Below, piece by piece: positions 44,977-54,556 of a stretch of DNA of 64,000 nucleotides (within the stretch, counting starts at the first letter, position 1; each line of letters opens with the position of its first letter). Position numbers and translations under genes: made by a program. The notes beneath the pieces were generated by a model. The model made no database searches, was not told where the DNA came from, and saw only the letters and a program-made list of their open reading frames with translations. Source of the DNA: Bradyrhizobium zhanjiangense (lineage in GTDB: Bacteria > Pseudomonadota > Alphaproteobacteria > Rhizobiales > Xanthobacteraceae); the NCBI RefSeq assembly GCF_004114935.1, contig NZ_CP022221.1:6035001-6099000 (forward strand). The letters run 5' to 3'.

Positions 44977-45855
44977 TCAGATGTGGTCGTTTCGAACGTC
45001 GAGGGCATCTCGCAGACCGTCACCGATGAAATTGAAGCTCGTTACCGCCATCGTAATCGCGGCACCGGGAATGATGGCGAGCCAGGGAGCGCTCGCCAGA
45101 TATTGCTGGGCGCCATTGAGCATGTTGCCCCAGCTGGGCAGCGGCGGCTGGATGCCGTAGCCGAGAAAGCTGATATAGGCCTCCAGAAGGATCGCGCGTG
45201 CGACGGCCAGACTTGCGGCGACGATGATTGGCCCCATGGCATTTGGCAGGATCTCGCGGAACATGATGTGCGCCCTGCTAAGCCCGACCATGCGCGCAGC
45301 CTGGACGAACTCGCGCTCGCGCAGCGAACGGACCTCGGCCTCGACAATTCGCGCCGTCTCCATCCAGCTCGTGACGGCAATGATCACCGTGATCATCACC
45401 GGGCTCGGGCGCAGCGTTGCGGCGAGCGCCAGCACGAGGAAGATCGAGGGATAGGATAGGAAGCCATCCACCATCCGCATCAGTGCGGCCCCGACCCAGC
45501 CCCCGCGATAGCCGGCCGTCACGCCGACGAGCGTACCGATCAACGTCGACAGCAACATCGCGGAGAATCCCACCGCCAGCGAGACGCGCCCGGCCATCAA
45601 CAGCCGCACCGCGAGGTCACGCCCCAAAGGATCCGTGCCGAAGTAATGGTGGCCTGTCAGGGGCGGAGCAAAGCGGGCGCGCAGATCGATATGGAGCGAG
45701 TCGTAGGGCAAGGCATAGGGACCGATGGCGCACGCCAGCACGAGCAGGCTGATCATCGCGATTCCCAGGAGTGCCAGATGGTGACGCATGAAGCGGTTAA
45801 CAGCGCGGCTGTTCCACCAGCGGGTCGGAGCTGCGTGCGCGACGATGGCGGTCAT
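44977..45855 (-). CDS. Dipeptide/oligopeptide-type ABC transporter permease (DppC-like)
   Basis: A 292-residue permease with the N-terminal OppC-type segment (RFMRHHLALLGIAMISLLVL), the TDPLGRDLAVRLLMAGRVSLAVG stretch typical of DppC and the EAA loop ARMVGLSRAHIMFREILPN. It pairs with the DppB-like protein. The family imports peptides, nickel, opines and many other solutes. Confidence 0.91.
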   Translation of the reverse strand: MTAIVAHAAPTRWWNSRAVNRFMRHHLALLGIAMISLLVLACAIGPYALPYDSLHIDLRARFAPPLTGHHYFGTDPLGRDLAVRLLMAGRVSLAVGFSAMLLSTLIGTLVGVTAGYRGGWVGAALMRMVDGFLSYPSIFLVLALAATLRPSPVMITVIIAVTSWMETARIVEAEVRSLREREFVQAARMVGLSRAHIMFREILPNAMGPIIVAASLAVARAILLEAYISFLGYGIQPPLPSWGNMLNGAQQYLASAPWLAIIPGAAITMAVTSFNFIGDGLRDALDVRNDHI

Positions 45856-45893
45856 ATCTACTCGCTCCTCTTATCTGGCGTGGGTCCGCAGGC

Positions 45894-46844
45894 TCAGGCC
45901 AGGCGAATGCGCGGATCGACGGTTGCGATCACGATGTCTGCGATCAGATTGCCCAACACGACCAGGATGGCCGAGAAGATCAACAGCCCCATCACGACCG
46001 GATAGTCGCTGTAGCCAAGGCTGTCGAGAAACAGCCGCCCCATGCCCGGCCAGGTGAACACGGTCTCCGTGACCAGCGCGCCGGTGAGAATGCTGGACAA
46101 TTGCATCCCTGCCAGCGTGATCATCGGCAACAGCGCATTGCCGATGACATGTTTCAGCAAGATGCGGCGCTCGCTCACGCCCTTGGCCCGCGCCGTCTTG
46201 ACGAAATCCTGACTCAACGCATCGAGCGTCGCCGTCCGCATGTAACGGCTCCAGATCGCGACATGAACGAGCGACAGCACCATGCTCGGCAAGATCAGGT
46301 GATGCAGATAGTCCAGGACGGAGCCGTCGCCGATCGTGTACATGTTGCCTGCGGGCACCCACCCCAGCTTCAGGGTGAAGATGTAGATGCCGATCAGGCC
46401 GAACCAGAACGTCGGAACGGACAGCGCCACCATGGCGCCGACAGTCGCGCAGTAGTCGAAGAGGGAATAGCGGTGGGTGGCACCGCGGATCCCGATCCAC
46501 GTGCCGGCCGCGATCGCCAATGCGGTGGATGTGCCCATCAGCAGCAGCGTCGCCAGCAGATGGCGACCGATCACTGCAAGCACGGAAGAGCCGTCCCGGA
46601 AAGAGTGTCCCCAGTCGCCCTGCATCAGTCGCCAGGCCCAATCGAGATACTGAATCCACAGTGGGCGATTGAGGCCCAACTGTGCAGCGAGCCGCTCGAC
46701 GTCCTTCTGGGTCATGCCGGGATCCAGCCCGAATTGGGCGAGGGGCCCGCCCGGCATGAGGTTGAGAACCGTGAAACCGATGATCGAGACGATCACCAGC
46801 AGCACGATGCTCTGGAAGAGACGATTCAGCAGGAAGGCGGACAT
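45894..46844 (-). CDS. Dipeptide/oligopeptide-type ABC transporter permease (DppB-like)
   Basis: A 316-residue permease that begins FLLNRLFQSIVLLVIVSIIGF as DppB proteins do, with the LDWAWRLMQGDWGHSF segment near residue 65 and EAA loop KTARAKGVSERRILLKHVIGN near 215. It sits 55 bases after the binding-protein gene and 38 before dppC-like. Confidence 0.91.
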   Translation of the reverse strand: MSAFLLNRLFQSIVLLVIVSIIGFTVLNLMPGGPLAQFGLDPGMTQKDVERLAAQLGLNRPLWIQYLDWAWRLMQGDWGHSFRDGSSVLAVIGRHLLATLLLMGTSTALAIAAGTWIGIRGATHRYSLFDYCATVGAMVALSVPTFWFGLIGIYIFTLKLGWVPAGNMYTIGDGSVLDYLHHLILPSMVLSLVHVAIWSRYMRTATLDALSQDFVKTARAKGVSERRILLKHVIGNALLPMITLAGMQLSSILTGALVTETVFTWPGMGRLFLDSLGYSDYPVVMGLLIFSAILVVLGNLIADIVIATVDPRIRLA

Positions 46845-46899
46845 TCGAGTCCTCCATTAGCGTGACAATGCCGTCCGCCGTGGTCCGTCCGGCAAGACA

Positions 46900-48567
46900 T
46901 CAGCTCGCCCAATACCAGGCAAGCGCGTTCCAGGACTCGGTGCGGGTATTGCCATTCGGCACGAATCCGTTGATCCCCTTCTTGAGACCTTCGACCGAGT
47001 TGCTCTGATACAGCGGCAGGAAAGGCAGGTCGCGGCGCACGAGTTCCTGCACGCGAGAGTAGATCGCGCGGCGCGCTTCGGGATCGAAGGTGCGTGCGCC
47101 TTTGTCAAGGAGTGCATCGACCTCCGGATTTGCATACTGCGCGTTGTTCGAGCCGCGGCCGCCCTTCGCTCCGATCGAGCGCGAGTGCAAGCGATTGGTG
47201 ACATCCGGATCGGCGCCAATTAGATACGAGCTGCCGACGATCACGGAATCGAACTGCGATTGCATCCAGAACTCGCCCCACATCACGGCGGCCGGCAGGT
47301 TCGATATCTTCATCTCGACGCCGACCTGCGCAAAGGTCTGCTGCAGGAACTGCTGCAGCTGCTCGCGAAGCGGATCGCCCGACGTGGTCGAATTGGAAAA
47401 GGACAGGCGAACGCCGTTCTTGGCACGAATGCCGTCCGCGCCCTTTGCCCAGCCGGCTTGATCGAGGATCTTGCCCGCGCGATTCAGGTCGAATTGGTGC
47501 AAGGTCAGGTTGGCGTTGAAGAAGAAGGACTGCCTCGGCATGAACGTCTCCGTCGGGGTCGGCACGCCGTAATAGAGCCCCTGAATGATCGCCTCCTTGT
47601 CGATCGCCGCGTAGAGTGCCTCGCGAACAGCAAGCTCCTTGAACTGCGGGCGCTCGAGGTTCAGGTAGAAGGATTCGAACGAGGTCCTCGGGAGGAGCGT
47701 CACAACCCGATTCGGCAGCGTCTTGGCTTCCACGTAATGATCGGGCGTGATGTAAGGCTGACCTACGAGATCAATGTCGCCGCTCTTGAACTGGGTGTAG
47801 AGGACCGTGAGATCGGGAATGTATTTGAAGACCAGCCTCTCGATGTGAGGGCCATCACCGAAGTATTCGGTGTTCGCAACGAGTTCGAGATGATCACCAG
47901 CAACCCTCTTGCCCCACTTGAAGGCGCCGGTGCCGACCGGGGCCTGGTTGAAGGCGGCGTTGTTCGGATTGGCCTCTTTCTCGAGGATGTGCTTGGGGAC
48001 GATGAAGGTTTCGGTCAGGAACGACAGATAGGGCGCAAAGGCCTCCTCCATTCGCCACGAGATCTCCGTCGGCGAGAGCACCGTAATGTCGCGCACGAGA
48101 GCATGGCCAGCCGTGCGCCAACTCCGGAAGTTGGGACTCGTGATCAGTTCCAGTGTGAATTTGACGTCCTCGGCGCTGAAAGGCTTGCCGTCGTGCCACC
48201 GGACGTCATCACGCAAACGAATGCGCCATTTGAGACCGTCTTCCGAAATACCGCCGTTCTTTTGGTCCGGCACTTCCACGGCAAGATTGGGCTGAATGAC
48301 GCCTTGAGGGTCGATGCGGAAGAGCGCGTCGAACACCGAGAAATGCACACCATCATCGACCTCAATGTGTGCCATCAGCGGATTGAAGACGGTCGGCTCT
48401 TGTCCAAGGCCGACGATCACGCGGCCAGTTGGCTTTGTCGGAGTGCGCGCGTGGGCCGGCTTGCCCAATAGATTGGGCGCGATCAGACCGGCAGCTCCAC
48501 CGATCGCCATCATGCGCAGAGCATCACGCCGCGAGTAGCTCGATGTCGTCGCAGAACCCTTGGTCAT
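46900..48567 (-). CDS. Dipeptide-type ABC transporter substrate-binding protein (DppA-like)
   Basis: A 555-residue SBP_bac_5 receptor. The N-terminus has a twin-arginine signal (SYSRRDALRMMAIGGAAGLI) with probable cleavage after AHA near residue 40, so it may be exported folded by Tat. Family features include LKWRIRLRDDVRWHDGKPFSAEDVKF and the C-terminal RRAIYSRVQELVRRDLPFLPLY. GGGAGGGG precedes the ATG, which overlaps the ATPase stop (ATGA). Ligand unknown; the operon suggests an amino-acid derivative or small peptide. Confidence 0.91.
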   Translation of the reverse strand: MTKGSATTSSYSRRDALRMMAIGGAAGLIAPNLLGKPAHARTPTKPTGRVIVGLGQEPTVFNPLMAHIEVDDGVHFSVFDALFRIDPQGVIQPNLAVEVPDQKNGGISEDGLKWRIRLRDDVRWHDGKPFSAEDVKFTLELITSPNFRSWRTAGHALVRDITVLSPTEISWRMEEAFAPYLSFLTETFIVPKHILEKEANPNNAAFNQAPVGTGAFKWGKRVAGDHLELVANTEYFGDGPHIERLVFKYIPDLTVLYTQFKSGDIDLVGQPYITPDHYVEAKTLPNRVVTLLPRTSFESFYLNLERPQFKELAVREALYAAIDKEAIIQGLYYGVPTPTETFMPRQSFFFNANLTLHQFDLNRAGKILDQAGWAKGADGIRAKNGVRLSFSNSTTSGDPLREQLQQFLQQTFAQVGVEMKISNLPAAVMWGEFWMQSQFDSVIVGSSYLIGADPDVTNRLHSRSIGAKGGRGSNNAQYANPEVDALLDKGARTFDPEARRAIYSRVQELVRRDLPFLPLYQSNSVEGLKKGINGFVPNGNTRTESWNALAWYWAS

Positions 48568-50393
48568 AACGTCTCCCCTCCCTTGTGCTGTCCGCCGTAG
48601 TCTGCATGTTCGGGCATGGTCCGGGCTTGCTCGCCCGGGATCGCTGCCACCAGCTCTCGCGTGTAGGTGGATTTCGGATCGAGGAATATCTGGGACGGCG
48701 GTCCGCGTTCCACGATTTGCCCTCGATGCATGACGGCGATTTCATCGCAGATTTGGCTTGCGACGCGCAGATCATGCGTGATGAAGATCATCGAGACGCC
48801 GGTCTCCCGCTGGATCTGATCAAGCAGCTTCAAGATCTGGGCCTGGATCGATACGTCGAGCGCTGAGACCGCTTCGTCGGCAATCAGCAATTTTGGTTTG
48901 AACATCAGCGCTCGAGCGATGCCGACGCGCTGGCGCTGCCCGCCGGAGAACTCGTGCGGATAGCGCTCAAAGGCGCCTGCATCCAGGCCGACATGGGACA
49001 GGAGCTCCCGCGCGCGCCCGCAAGCTTCGTCATAAGGCATGCCATGCGCGACCGGGCCGACTGTGAGAATTTGCCCGACCGTCGATCGCGGATTGAGCGA
49101 TGCGAAAGGATCCTGAAAGATCATCTGGATCTTCGGCCGTAGCGGCCGAAACTCGGCTTCGGAAAGCCCGGCGATGTCGCGGCCTTCGAACAGAATCGAG
49201 CCGCCGTCGCACTCCATGAGCTTGATCAGCAGCCGACCGAGCGACGACTTGCCCGAACCGCTTTCCCCGACGACGCCGAGCGTGCGACTCGACGTGAGGT
49301 CGAAGCTGACCCCATTGACCGCAGGCACGATGCGCTGCGTACGGAAAAGCGCGCTGCCGCTGCGATAAGTCTTTGCCAGGCATTCGACCTTCAGGATCGA
49401 CGCTCGCTCCCCGGCTTCCGAGGGAACGCGGTCCTTGCCGGTCAGGTGGGGCACGGCTGCGATCAGACGGCGCGTATAGAGATGACCGGGCGACTTCAGC
49501 ACCTGCGCGGCACTGCCCTGCTCCACGCAATGGCCCTTCTCCATCACCACAACGTGGTCGGCAATCTCCGCGACGACGCCGAAATCATGGGTGATGAACA
49601 TGACGCTCATTCCCTTGCGGCGTTGAATGTCGCGGATCAATTGCAGGATCTGCGCCTGGGTCGTCACGTCGAGTGCGGTGGTCGGCTCGTCCGCGATCAG
49701 GATCGCAGGTTCGAGGGCCAGAGCCATGGCGATCATCACCCGCTGCCGCTGCCCGCCCGAAAGCCGGAAGGGATATTGGTGATACATGAGCTGCGGATCA
49801 GGCAGACCCACTTCAATCAACAAGTCTATGGCCCGGCTGCGACGGGAGGCCGGCATGCCAACGTCGTGCGAGGCCATCACCTCCTCGATCTGCGCGCCCA
49901 CGGTCATCAGCGGATTGAGCGCTGAGAGAGGGTCTTGAAAGATCATCGAGACGACTCGGCCGCGCAGGCTGCGGAGCTTCTCAGGCGCAAGGCCCACGAT
50001 GTTCGTCCCATTCAGGTGGATCGCCCCCGAGGTGACCCTGATCACCTTCGGCAGAAGCCCCATGATCGCATTGGCGGTGACCGACTTGCCCGATCCAGAT
50101 TCCCCGATGATGCAGAGAATTTGTCCGCGCTTCAGATCAAAGGAGATGTTCTCGATGGCGTAGGCGCGCTCCATTCCTTGCGGCAGACTTACGCTCAGCT
50201 CCCGCACCGAGAGCGCGACATCGGCGGGGGCTGCAGCCGGCTTGCCAGAGGCCATCGGAACATCTTCCCTTTTTAGCTTCGTTCGGCCATCCTGCTGCGG
50301 GCCGCGCCTTCGGTTCTTTGCCTTGCCACGCTTCTTCGACAGGTCGATGATTTGACGCTCGACGTGCCATTCCTCTATTGGAGGCTGCGACAT
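48564..50393 (-). CDS. Fused dipeptide-type ABC ATPase (DppD-DppF in one chain)
   Basis: A 609-residue protein holding both ATPase domains of a Dpp/Opp system. The first has Walker A GESGSGKS at 97-104, signature [15 protein letters not shown] and Walker [12 protein letters not shown]. The second, in the C-terminal half, has [24 protein letters not shown] and [11 protein letters not shown]. The start at 50393 follows GGGGAGG by eight bases; an internal ATG at 50255 would drop a basic 46-residue leader that is not part of the ATPase fold. It is the first gene of the minus-strand block. Confidence 0.91.
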   Translation of the reverse strand: MSQPPIEEWHVERQIIDLSKKRGKAKNRRRGPQQDGRTKLKREDVPMASGKPAAAPADVALSVRELSVSLPQGMERAYAIENISFDLKRGQILCIIGESGSGKSVTANAIMGLLPKVIRVTSGAIHLNGTNIVGLAPEKLRSLRGRVVSMIFQDPLSALNPLMTVGAQIEEVMASHDVGMPASRRSRAIDLLIEVGLPDPQLMYHQYPFRLSGGQRQRVMIAMALALEPAILIADEPTTALDVTTQAQILQLIRDIQRRKGMSVMFITHDFGVVAEIADHVVVMEKGHCVEQGSAAQVLKSPGHLYTRRLIAAVPHLTGKDRVPSEAGERASILKVECLAKTYRSGSALFRTQRIVPAVNGVSFDLTSSRTLGVVGESGSGKSSLGRLLIKLMECDGGSILFEGRDIAGLSEAEFRPLRPKIQMIFQDPFASLNPRSTVGQILTVGPVAHGMPYDEACGRARELLSHVGLDAGAFERYPHEFSGGQRQRVGIARALMFKPKLLIADEAVSALDVSIQAQILKLLDQIQRETGVSMIFITHDLRVASQICDEIAVMHRGQIVERGPPSQIFLDPKSTYTRELVAAIPGEQARTMPEHADYGGQHKGGETL

Positions 50394-50901
50394 GATTCAG
50401 GCCTCCCCGCGCAAGAGGCAAGAACTCTTCTTCGGAGCGCGGCGCCGACCGAACGGGTCAGTTCGATCGAAGCGAAGCATGGATGGCGCCGACGTCATAG
50501 CTTGATCGCTTCCGCCAAGATCTGCTCCTGGATAAGGCTCATGCGGGTTGCCTCTATGGACTTCGATCCGTTCTGCCGATCTTGATGATTTCAATCACCG
50601 CGGAGTCGCCGAAAGGCAGCATCCGGGCAGCACGAACTTCTGAAAACGAAGTCCGATTTGGCATTTCAATCTGCGCCGCCAGGCCTGCCGTGGCCCCTGC
50701 CAGGAAGGGCGCGCGACGGATCGCAGGAGCACGTGCATCAGTCTCGCCGCCTGCAAGCTGCGACGCAAGCAAGGTATTTTCGCAATATTAGCCTGCGTCA
50801 AAGGCAGTAAACCGCAGGATATTCGGTCTCACGACGAAAGTCCGCGGGGGCTGCCGCAATTCCTCGGTTACGCTACGGCGACCACCGGAGATCCCCGTCG
50901 G
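50394..50901. other. Divergent regulatory gap, 508 bases
   Basis: This gap lies between the divergent transporter operon (from 50393) and the FAD oxidoreductase at 50902. No reading frame in it shows recognisable similarity. The arms CCTGCG (50792-50797) and CGCAGG (50813-50818) flank a short AT-richer stretch and could be a regulator site. Both promoters are expected here but no convincing -35/-10 pair was seen. Confidence 0.4.
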
Positions 50902-52227
50902 ATGAGCGCGCCGCTCCTGCATATCGAATCCAGTCCATCCTTTCCTCGTGAAGCGGACGTCGTCGTCATCGGCGGCGGCGTCGTAGGCGTGTTCACAAGC
51001 TACTATCTCGCGCGTCGCGGCCTCAAGGTTGCCTTGCTCGAGAAGGGCCGCGTCGCCGCCGAGCAGTCCAGCCGCAACTGGGGATGGTGCCGCCAACAGA
51101 ACCGCGACGCACGCGAGCTGCCGCTTGCGACCAAGAGCCTCGATCTCTGGGAACGAGTTGCCCAGGAAACGGGTGAAGACACGGGCTTTCGCCGCTGCGG
51201 CCTATTGTATTTGTCGAACGACGAGAATGAGCTGGCAGGCTGGGCCAAGTGGCGCGACTTCGCCAGGACCGTTGGCGTCACGACGCATATGTTGAGCTCG
51301 GAAGAGGCGAGCGGTCGGGGCAAGGCGACGGGTCGCAAGTGGAAGGGCGGCGTCTTCTCGCCGACAGACGGGACGGCGGATACTTCAAAGGCCGTCCCCA
51401 TCGCCGCGCGTGCGATCATGGCGGCGGGTGGCACGGTGCACCAGCTCTGCGCCGCGCGCGGCATCGAGCTCAGTGCCGGCCGGGTCAGCGGCGTGGTGAC
51501 CGAGGCGGGCACGATCCGGACGAAGACGGTCGTCATGGCAGGAGGCGCGTGGGCATCTTCGTTCTGCAACCAGCTGGGAATTCGCTTCCCGCAGGCATCC
51601 GTGCGCTCTTCGATTCTCGCCCTGGCCCCGGGCGCGGCCGGCCTGCCTGATGCCCTTTACGCAGGGCTCGTGTCGGCCACGCGACGCGGCAATGGCGGAT
51701 ACACGCTGGCCATCAGCGGGCGCGCGCGAGTCGATCCGACGCCGCAGCAGGTCAGGTTCGGCCGCGAATTCCTCCCCATGTTCGCCCGCCGCTGGCGAAG
51801 CCTCAGCCCCGGGGCCTTCGAGGGCATGCGGCAAGGCCACGAATCCCTGGCGAAATGGAGGCTCGACGAGGTGACGCCAATGGAGCTGAACCGAACGCTC
51901 AATCCCCGCCCCGACATGAGGCAGATTCGGCTGACGCATCGGCGCGCGTGCAAGCTGGTGCCCGAGCTGCGGCACCTCGCCATCTCAAACGTCTGGGCCG
52001 GCTACATCGACAGCACACCGGACGGCATTCCGGCAATCGGCGAAGTTGAATCCGTTCCAGGCTTCATCCTTGCGGCGGGGTTCAGTGGCCACGGTTTTGG
52101 AATTGGCCCGGGCGCGGGGCATGTGATCGCCGACATCATCACGGGCAGTCCGCCGATTGTCGACCCGCGCCCTTACAGGCCGGAGCGGCTGAAAATGAGC
52201 GCCTGGGGCAAGGTCAGTGAGTTCTAA
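50902..52227 (+). CDS. FAD-dependent oxidoreductase, glycine/D-amino-acid oxidase (DadA) type
   Basis: A 441-residue flavoprotein and close paralogue of the protein at 33461-34783: both have EQSSRNWGWCRQQNRD after the first strand, a FRRCGLxY segment near residue 96, LAISG(K/R)A in the middle and AAGxSGHGFGxGPG at the C-terminal FAD site. The dinucleotide fold is ADVVVIGGGVVGVFTSYYLA. Expected to oxidise an amine or imino acid with O2 or a quinone as acceptor. It is transcribed towards the Lrp gene, with an inverted repeat CCACCG/CGGTGG (52237-52250) just after its stop. Confidence 0.88.
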   Translation: MSAPLLHIESSPSFPREADVVVIGGGVVGVFTSYYLARRGLKVALLEKGRVAAEQSSRNWGWCRQQNRDARELPLATKSLDLWERVAQETGEDTGFRRCGLLYLSNDENELAGWAKWRDFARTVGVTTHMLSSEEASGRGKATGRKWKGGVFSPTDGTADTSKAVPIAARAIMAAGGTVHQLCAARGIELSAGRVSGVVTEAGTIRTKTVVMAGGAWASSFCNQLGIRFPQASVRSSILALAPGAAGLPDALYAGLVSATRRGNGGYTLAISGRARVDPTPQQVRFGREFLPMFARRWRSLSPGAFEGMRQGHESLAKWRLDEVTPMELNRTLNPRPDMRQIRLTHRRACKLVPELRHLAISNVWAGYIDSTPDGIPAIGEVESVPGFILAAGFSGHGFGIGPGAGHVIADIITGSPPIVDPRPYRPERLKMSAWGKVSEF

Positions 52228-52341
52228 AGGCAGTTTCCACCGTCCGGTGGGAAAAGATGCTGGTTGATGTTATGACAATGTATATGACGCCGAAGTCTCA
52301 AATCCTTGACGCCGTTGTCGCCCCCATCTCATGGCATTGCT

Positions 52342-52818
52342 ATGAAGCTTGATAAGATCGACATCAGGATTTTATGCGAACTGCAGAAGAACGGGCGGAT
52401 CTCCAACGTCGAGCTCGCAGAGCTGATCAATCTTTCTCCGAGCCCATGCCTGATGCGCGTGAAGAGGCTCCAGACGGAAGGCTTCATCACCGGCTATTCC
52501 GCTCAGATTGACGTTTCCAAGCTCGGCCAAACTCTGACTGTCTTCGCCGAAATCACCCTCAAGAATCATCGTCAGATCGATTTCGCGCGCTTTCTCACGA
52601 CGATCGAAAAGATCGATTCCGTGGTCGAGTGCCATCTCGTTTCGGGCGGGTACGACTATCTCGTCAAGTTCATCACGGCAGGGATCAGCGAATACCAGGC
52701 GATGATGGAGCGCCTGGTCGAGATGGATATCGGTATCGACAAATACTTCAGTTTCGTCGTGCTGAAGTCGCCGATCGTGAAATCTCATCTGCCTCTCGAA
52801 AGCATATTCAACGGCTAA
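52342..52818 (+). CDS. Lrp/AsnC family transcriptional regulator
   Basis: A 158-residue regulator with an N-terminal helix-turn-helix (LDKIDIRILCELQKNGRISN, then VELAELINLSPSPCLMRVKRL) and a C-terminal RAM ligand domain (VFAEITLKNH, VVECHLVSGGYDYLVKF). The ATG at 52342 is the family start; an in-frame TTG at 52306 adds 12 unrelated residues. Such proteins sense amino acids and often control adjacent transaminase or oxidase genes. It converges with the aminotransferase gene over a 16-base gap in which AAGGAC and GTCCTT form a short stem. Confidence 0.9.
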   Translation: MKLDKIDIRILCELQKNGRISNVELAELINLSPSPCLMRVKRLQTEGFITGYSAQIDVSKLGQTLTVFAEITLKNHRQIDFARFLTTIEKIDSVVECHLVSGGYDYLVKFITAGISEYQAMMERLVEMDIGIDKYFSFVVLKSPIVKSHLPLESIFNG

Positions 52819-52834
52819 AGGACAGGCTCGGTCC

Positions 52835-54211
52835 TTACCCTTTCATGGCCGCGCGGATGTCCTTGTCTTCGAGCGTCTGGTCGAGCGTCGTCCTGGTTCG
52901 CTCAATGGTGCCGTCGATGTCCGCATCCGTGCAGCAGAGCGGCGGCGCATAGCCCAGCACGCCCTGGGCAAAGGCGCGGATGACGAGGCCGTTGTCCCAT
53001 GCGCGGTCGAAAATACGACGCGCCGCGTCGGCTTCCGCCGGCAGCGGCGTCTTGCGCTCCTTGTCAGTCACGAGCTCGATCGCAGCCAGCATGCCGCGCC
53101 CCCTGATATCGCCGACGAGCGGATGATCGGCAAGCGCGCGAAGACCTTCCATCAGACGATGCCCGGCCTTTCGGCCGTTTTCCAGCAGGCCGCTTTCGTA
53201 AAGGTCCAGGCACGCGAGCCCGACGGCTGCACTGACAGGATGTGCGGAATAGGTGTAGCCGTGGCCGACGGGCGCCTTGCCGGCGCCGTCGGCAATGGTG
53301 TTGTAGACGCGGTCGGACATCAGAACGGCCCCCATCGGCACATAGCCCGAGGTCAAGCCTTTTGCCGTGGTCATGAGATCCGGCACGACGTCGTCCTCCT
53401 CACAGGCAAACAGCGGGCCGGTTCGGCCAAAGCCGGTGATGACCTCATCGGCGACGAAAAGAACATCATGCTCCCTACAAACAGCGTGCATGGCCTTCAG
53501 CCAGGATGGCGGCGGAACGAGGACACCTCCTGACCCCTGTATCGGCTCGACATAGAAGGCGGCGACGCGGTCGGCGCCGAGCTCGGCGATCTTGGCCCGC
53601 AGAGCGGCGACCGATGCCGCAATGATAGCCTGGGGATGCGAACCGACAGGATTGCGATAGGCGTAGTGCGATGGAATTTTGTGCTGCCAGTTGTAAGGCA
53701 CTCCGAAGCCCGCGTGAAAGGCCGGCAGCGCGGTCAAGCCGGCCCCTGCCGTCGACGATCCATGGTAGCCGGATTCGACGGAAATGAACTGATCCTTCTG
53801 CGGCCTCCCCTCGGCATGATAATAGTACCGGATGAAGCGGATCGTGCTGTCGACGGCGTCGGAGCCGCCCAAGGTGAAATAGACATGGTTCAGATCGCCA
53901 GGCGCGAGTTCAGCCAGCCTTGCGGCCAACCGGATGGCCGGGTCGGAGCCCAACCCGAAATAACCCGTCGCATAAGGCAGTTCGCGCAGCTGCCTCAAAG
54001 CCGCATTGACGATGCTGTCCTGCCCGTAGCCCGCATTGACACACCACAGGCCGGCGAAGCCGTCCAGCAATTGACGGCCCGAGACATCGGTCAGCGTCGC
54101 GCCTTTCCCTGACTTCAGCACACGGACGCCCGTCGCCTCGTGGCTGCGATAGGATGAGACCGGATGAATCAAATGCGCGCGATCGAGTTCAATCAGCGAG
54201 TTGCTCAACAT
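52835..54211 (-). CDS. Class III (omega) aminotransferase
   Basis: A 458-residue PLP aminotransferase of subgroup II (beta-alanine/4-aminobutyrate/putrescine:pyruvate type). Lys284 (in TTAKGLTSGYVPMG) is the Schiff-base residue, Asp255 (VADEVITGFGR) binds the pyridine nitrogen and SVESGYHGSSTAG is the cofactor loop. The ATG at 54211 has GGAGGACG upstream; four more codons are open before it. With a semialdehyde dehydrogenase 1.2 kb away it could convert an omega-amino acid to a semialdehyde that is then oxidised. Confidence 0.9.
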   Translation of the reverse strand: MLSNSLIELDRAHLIHPVSSYRSHEATGVRVLKSGKGATLTDVSGRQLLDGFAGLWCVNAGYGQDSIVNAALRQLRELPYATGYFGLGSDPAIRLAARLAELAPGDLNHVYFTLGGSDAVDSTIRFIRYYYHAEGRPQKDQFISVESGYHGSSTAGAGLTALPAFHAGFGVPYNWQHKIPSHYAYRNPVGSHPQAIIAASVAALRAKIAELGADRVAAFYVEPIQGSGGVLVPPPSWLKAMHAVCREHDVLFVADEVITGFGRTGPLFACEEDDVVPDLMTTAKGLTSGYVPMGAVLMSDRVYNTIADGAGKAPVGHGYTYSAHPVSAAVGLACLDLYESGLLENGRKAGHRLMEGLRALADHPLVGDIRGRGMLAAIELVTDKERKTPLPAEADAARRIFDRAWDNGLVIRAFAQGVLGYAPPLCCTDADIDGTIERTRTTLDQTLEDKDIRAAMKG

Positions 54212-54556
54212 GTCGTCCTCCAAATCGACCGCAATGCTTGTGCGGCACTCCCGATATCTTCGGAGCTCAACGTAAGACGCCCAGGACAGCAGTTGCTCCC
54301 GGGCTGAACATGGACGAAGGGCATTTTGACTATCATTGACGACCGGCGCCGCATCTTATGCGGGCATCGGGGTGCGCAAGACATTGGCGCACAAGTCGGA
54401 GGCGCCTTTTCACACAACTCTCTGCCACGGCGCCGATCCGATACGACACAATCTGCTCTCGGTCGCCGCGACAGCGGTGCTTTATCCGGTCGCCTGCCCG
54501 CTATGATCCCTGTCGTACCGGAACGCGGTGCGTGAGGACCGAAAAAGGATCGAGCC
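54212..54556. other. Divergent promoter region, 345 bases
   Basis: The gap lies between the aminotransferase (minus) and the HAD hydrolase (plus). No recognisable gene was seen on either strand. It should hold promoters for both and may be a target of the Lrp protein, but I see no clear palindrome. Confidence 0.4.

Noticed and set aside
50554..50801. Short minus-strand frames in the gap before the FAD oxidoreductase
   Set aside because: Overlapping alternatives of 68-72 codons with no recognisable domain or start signal.
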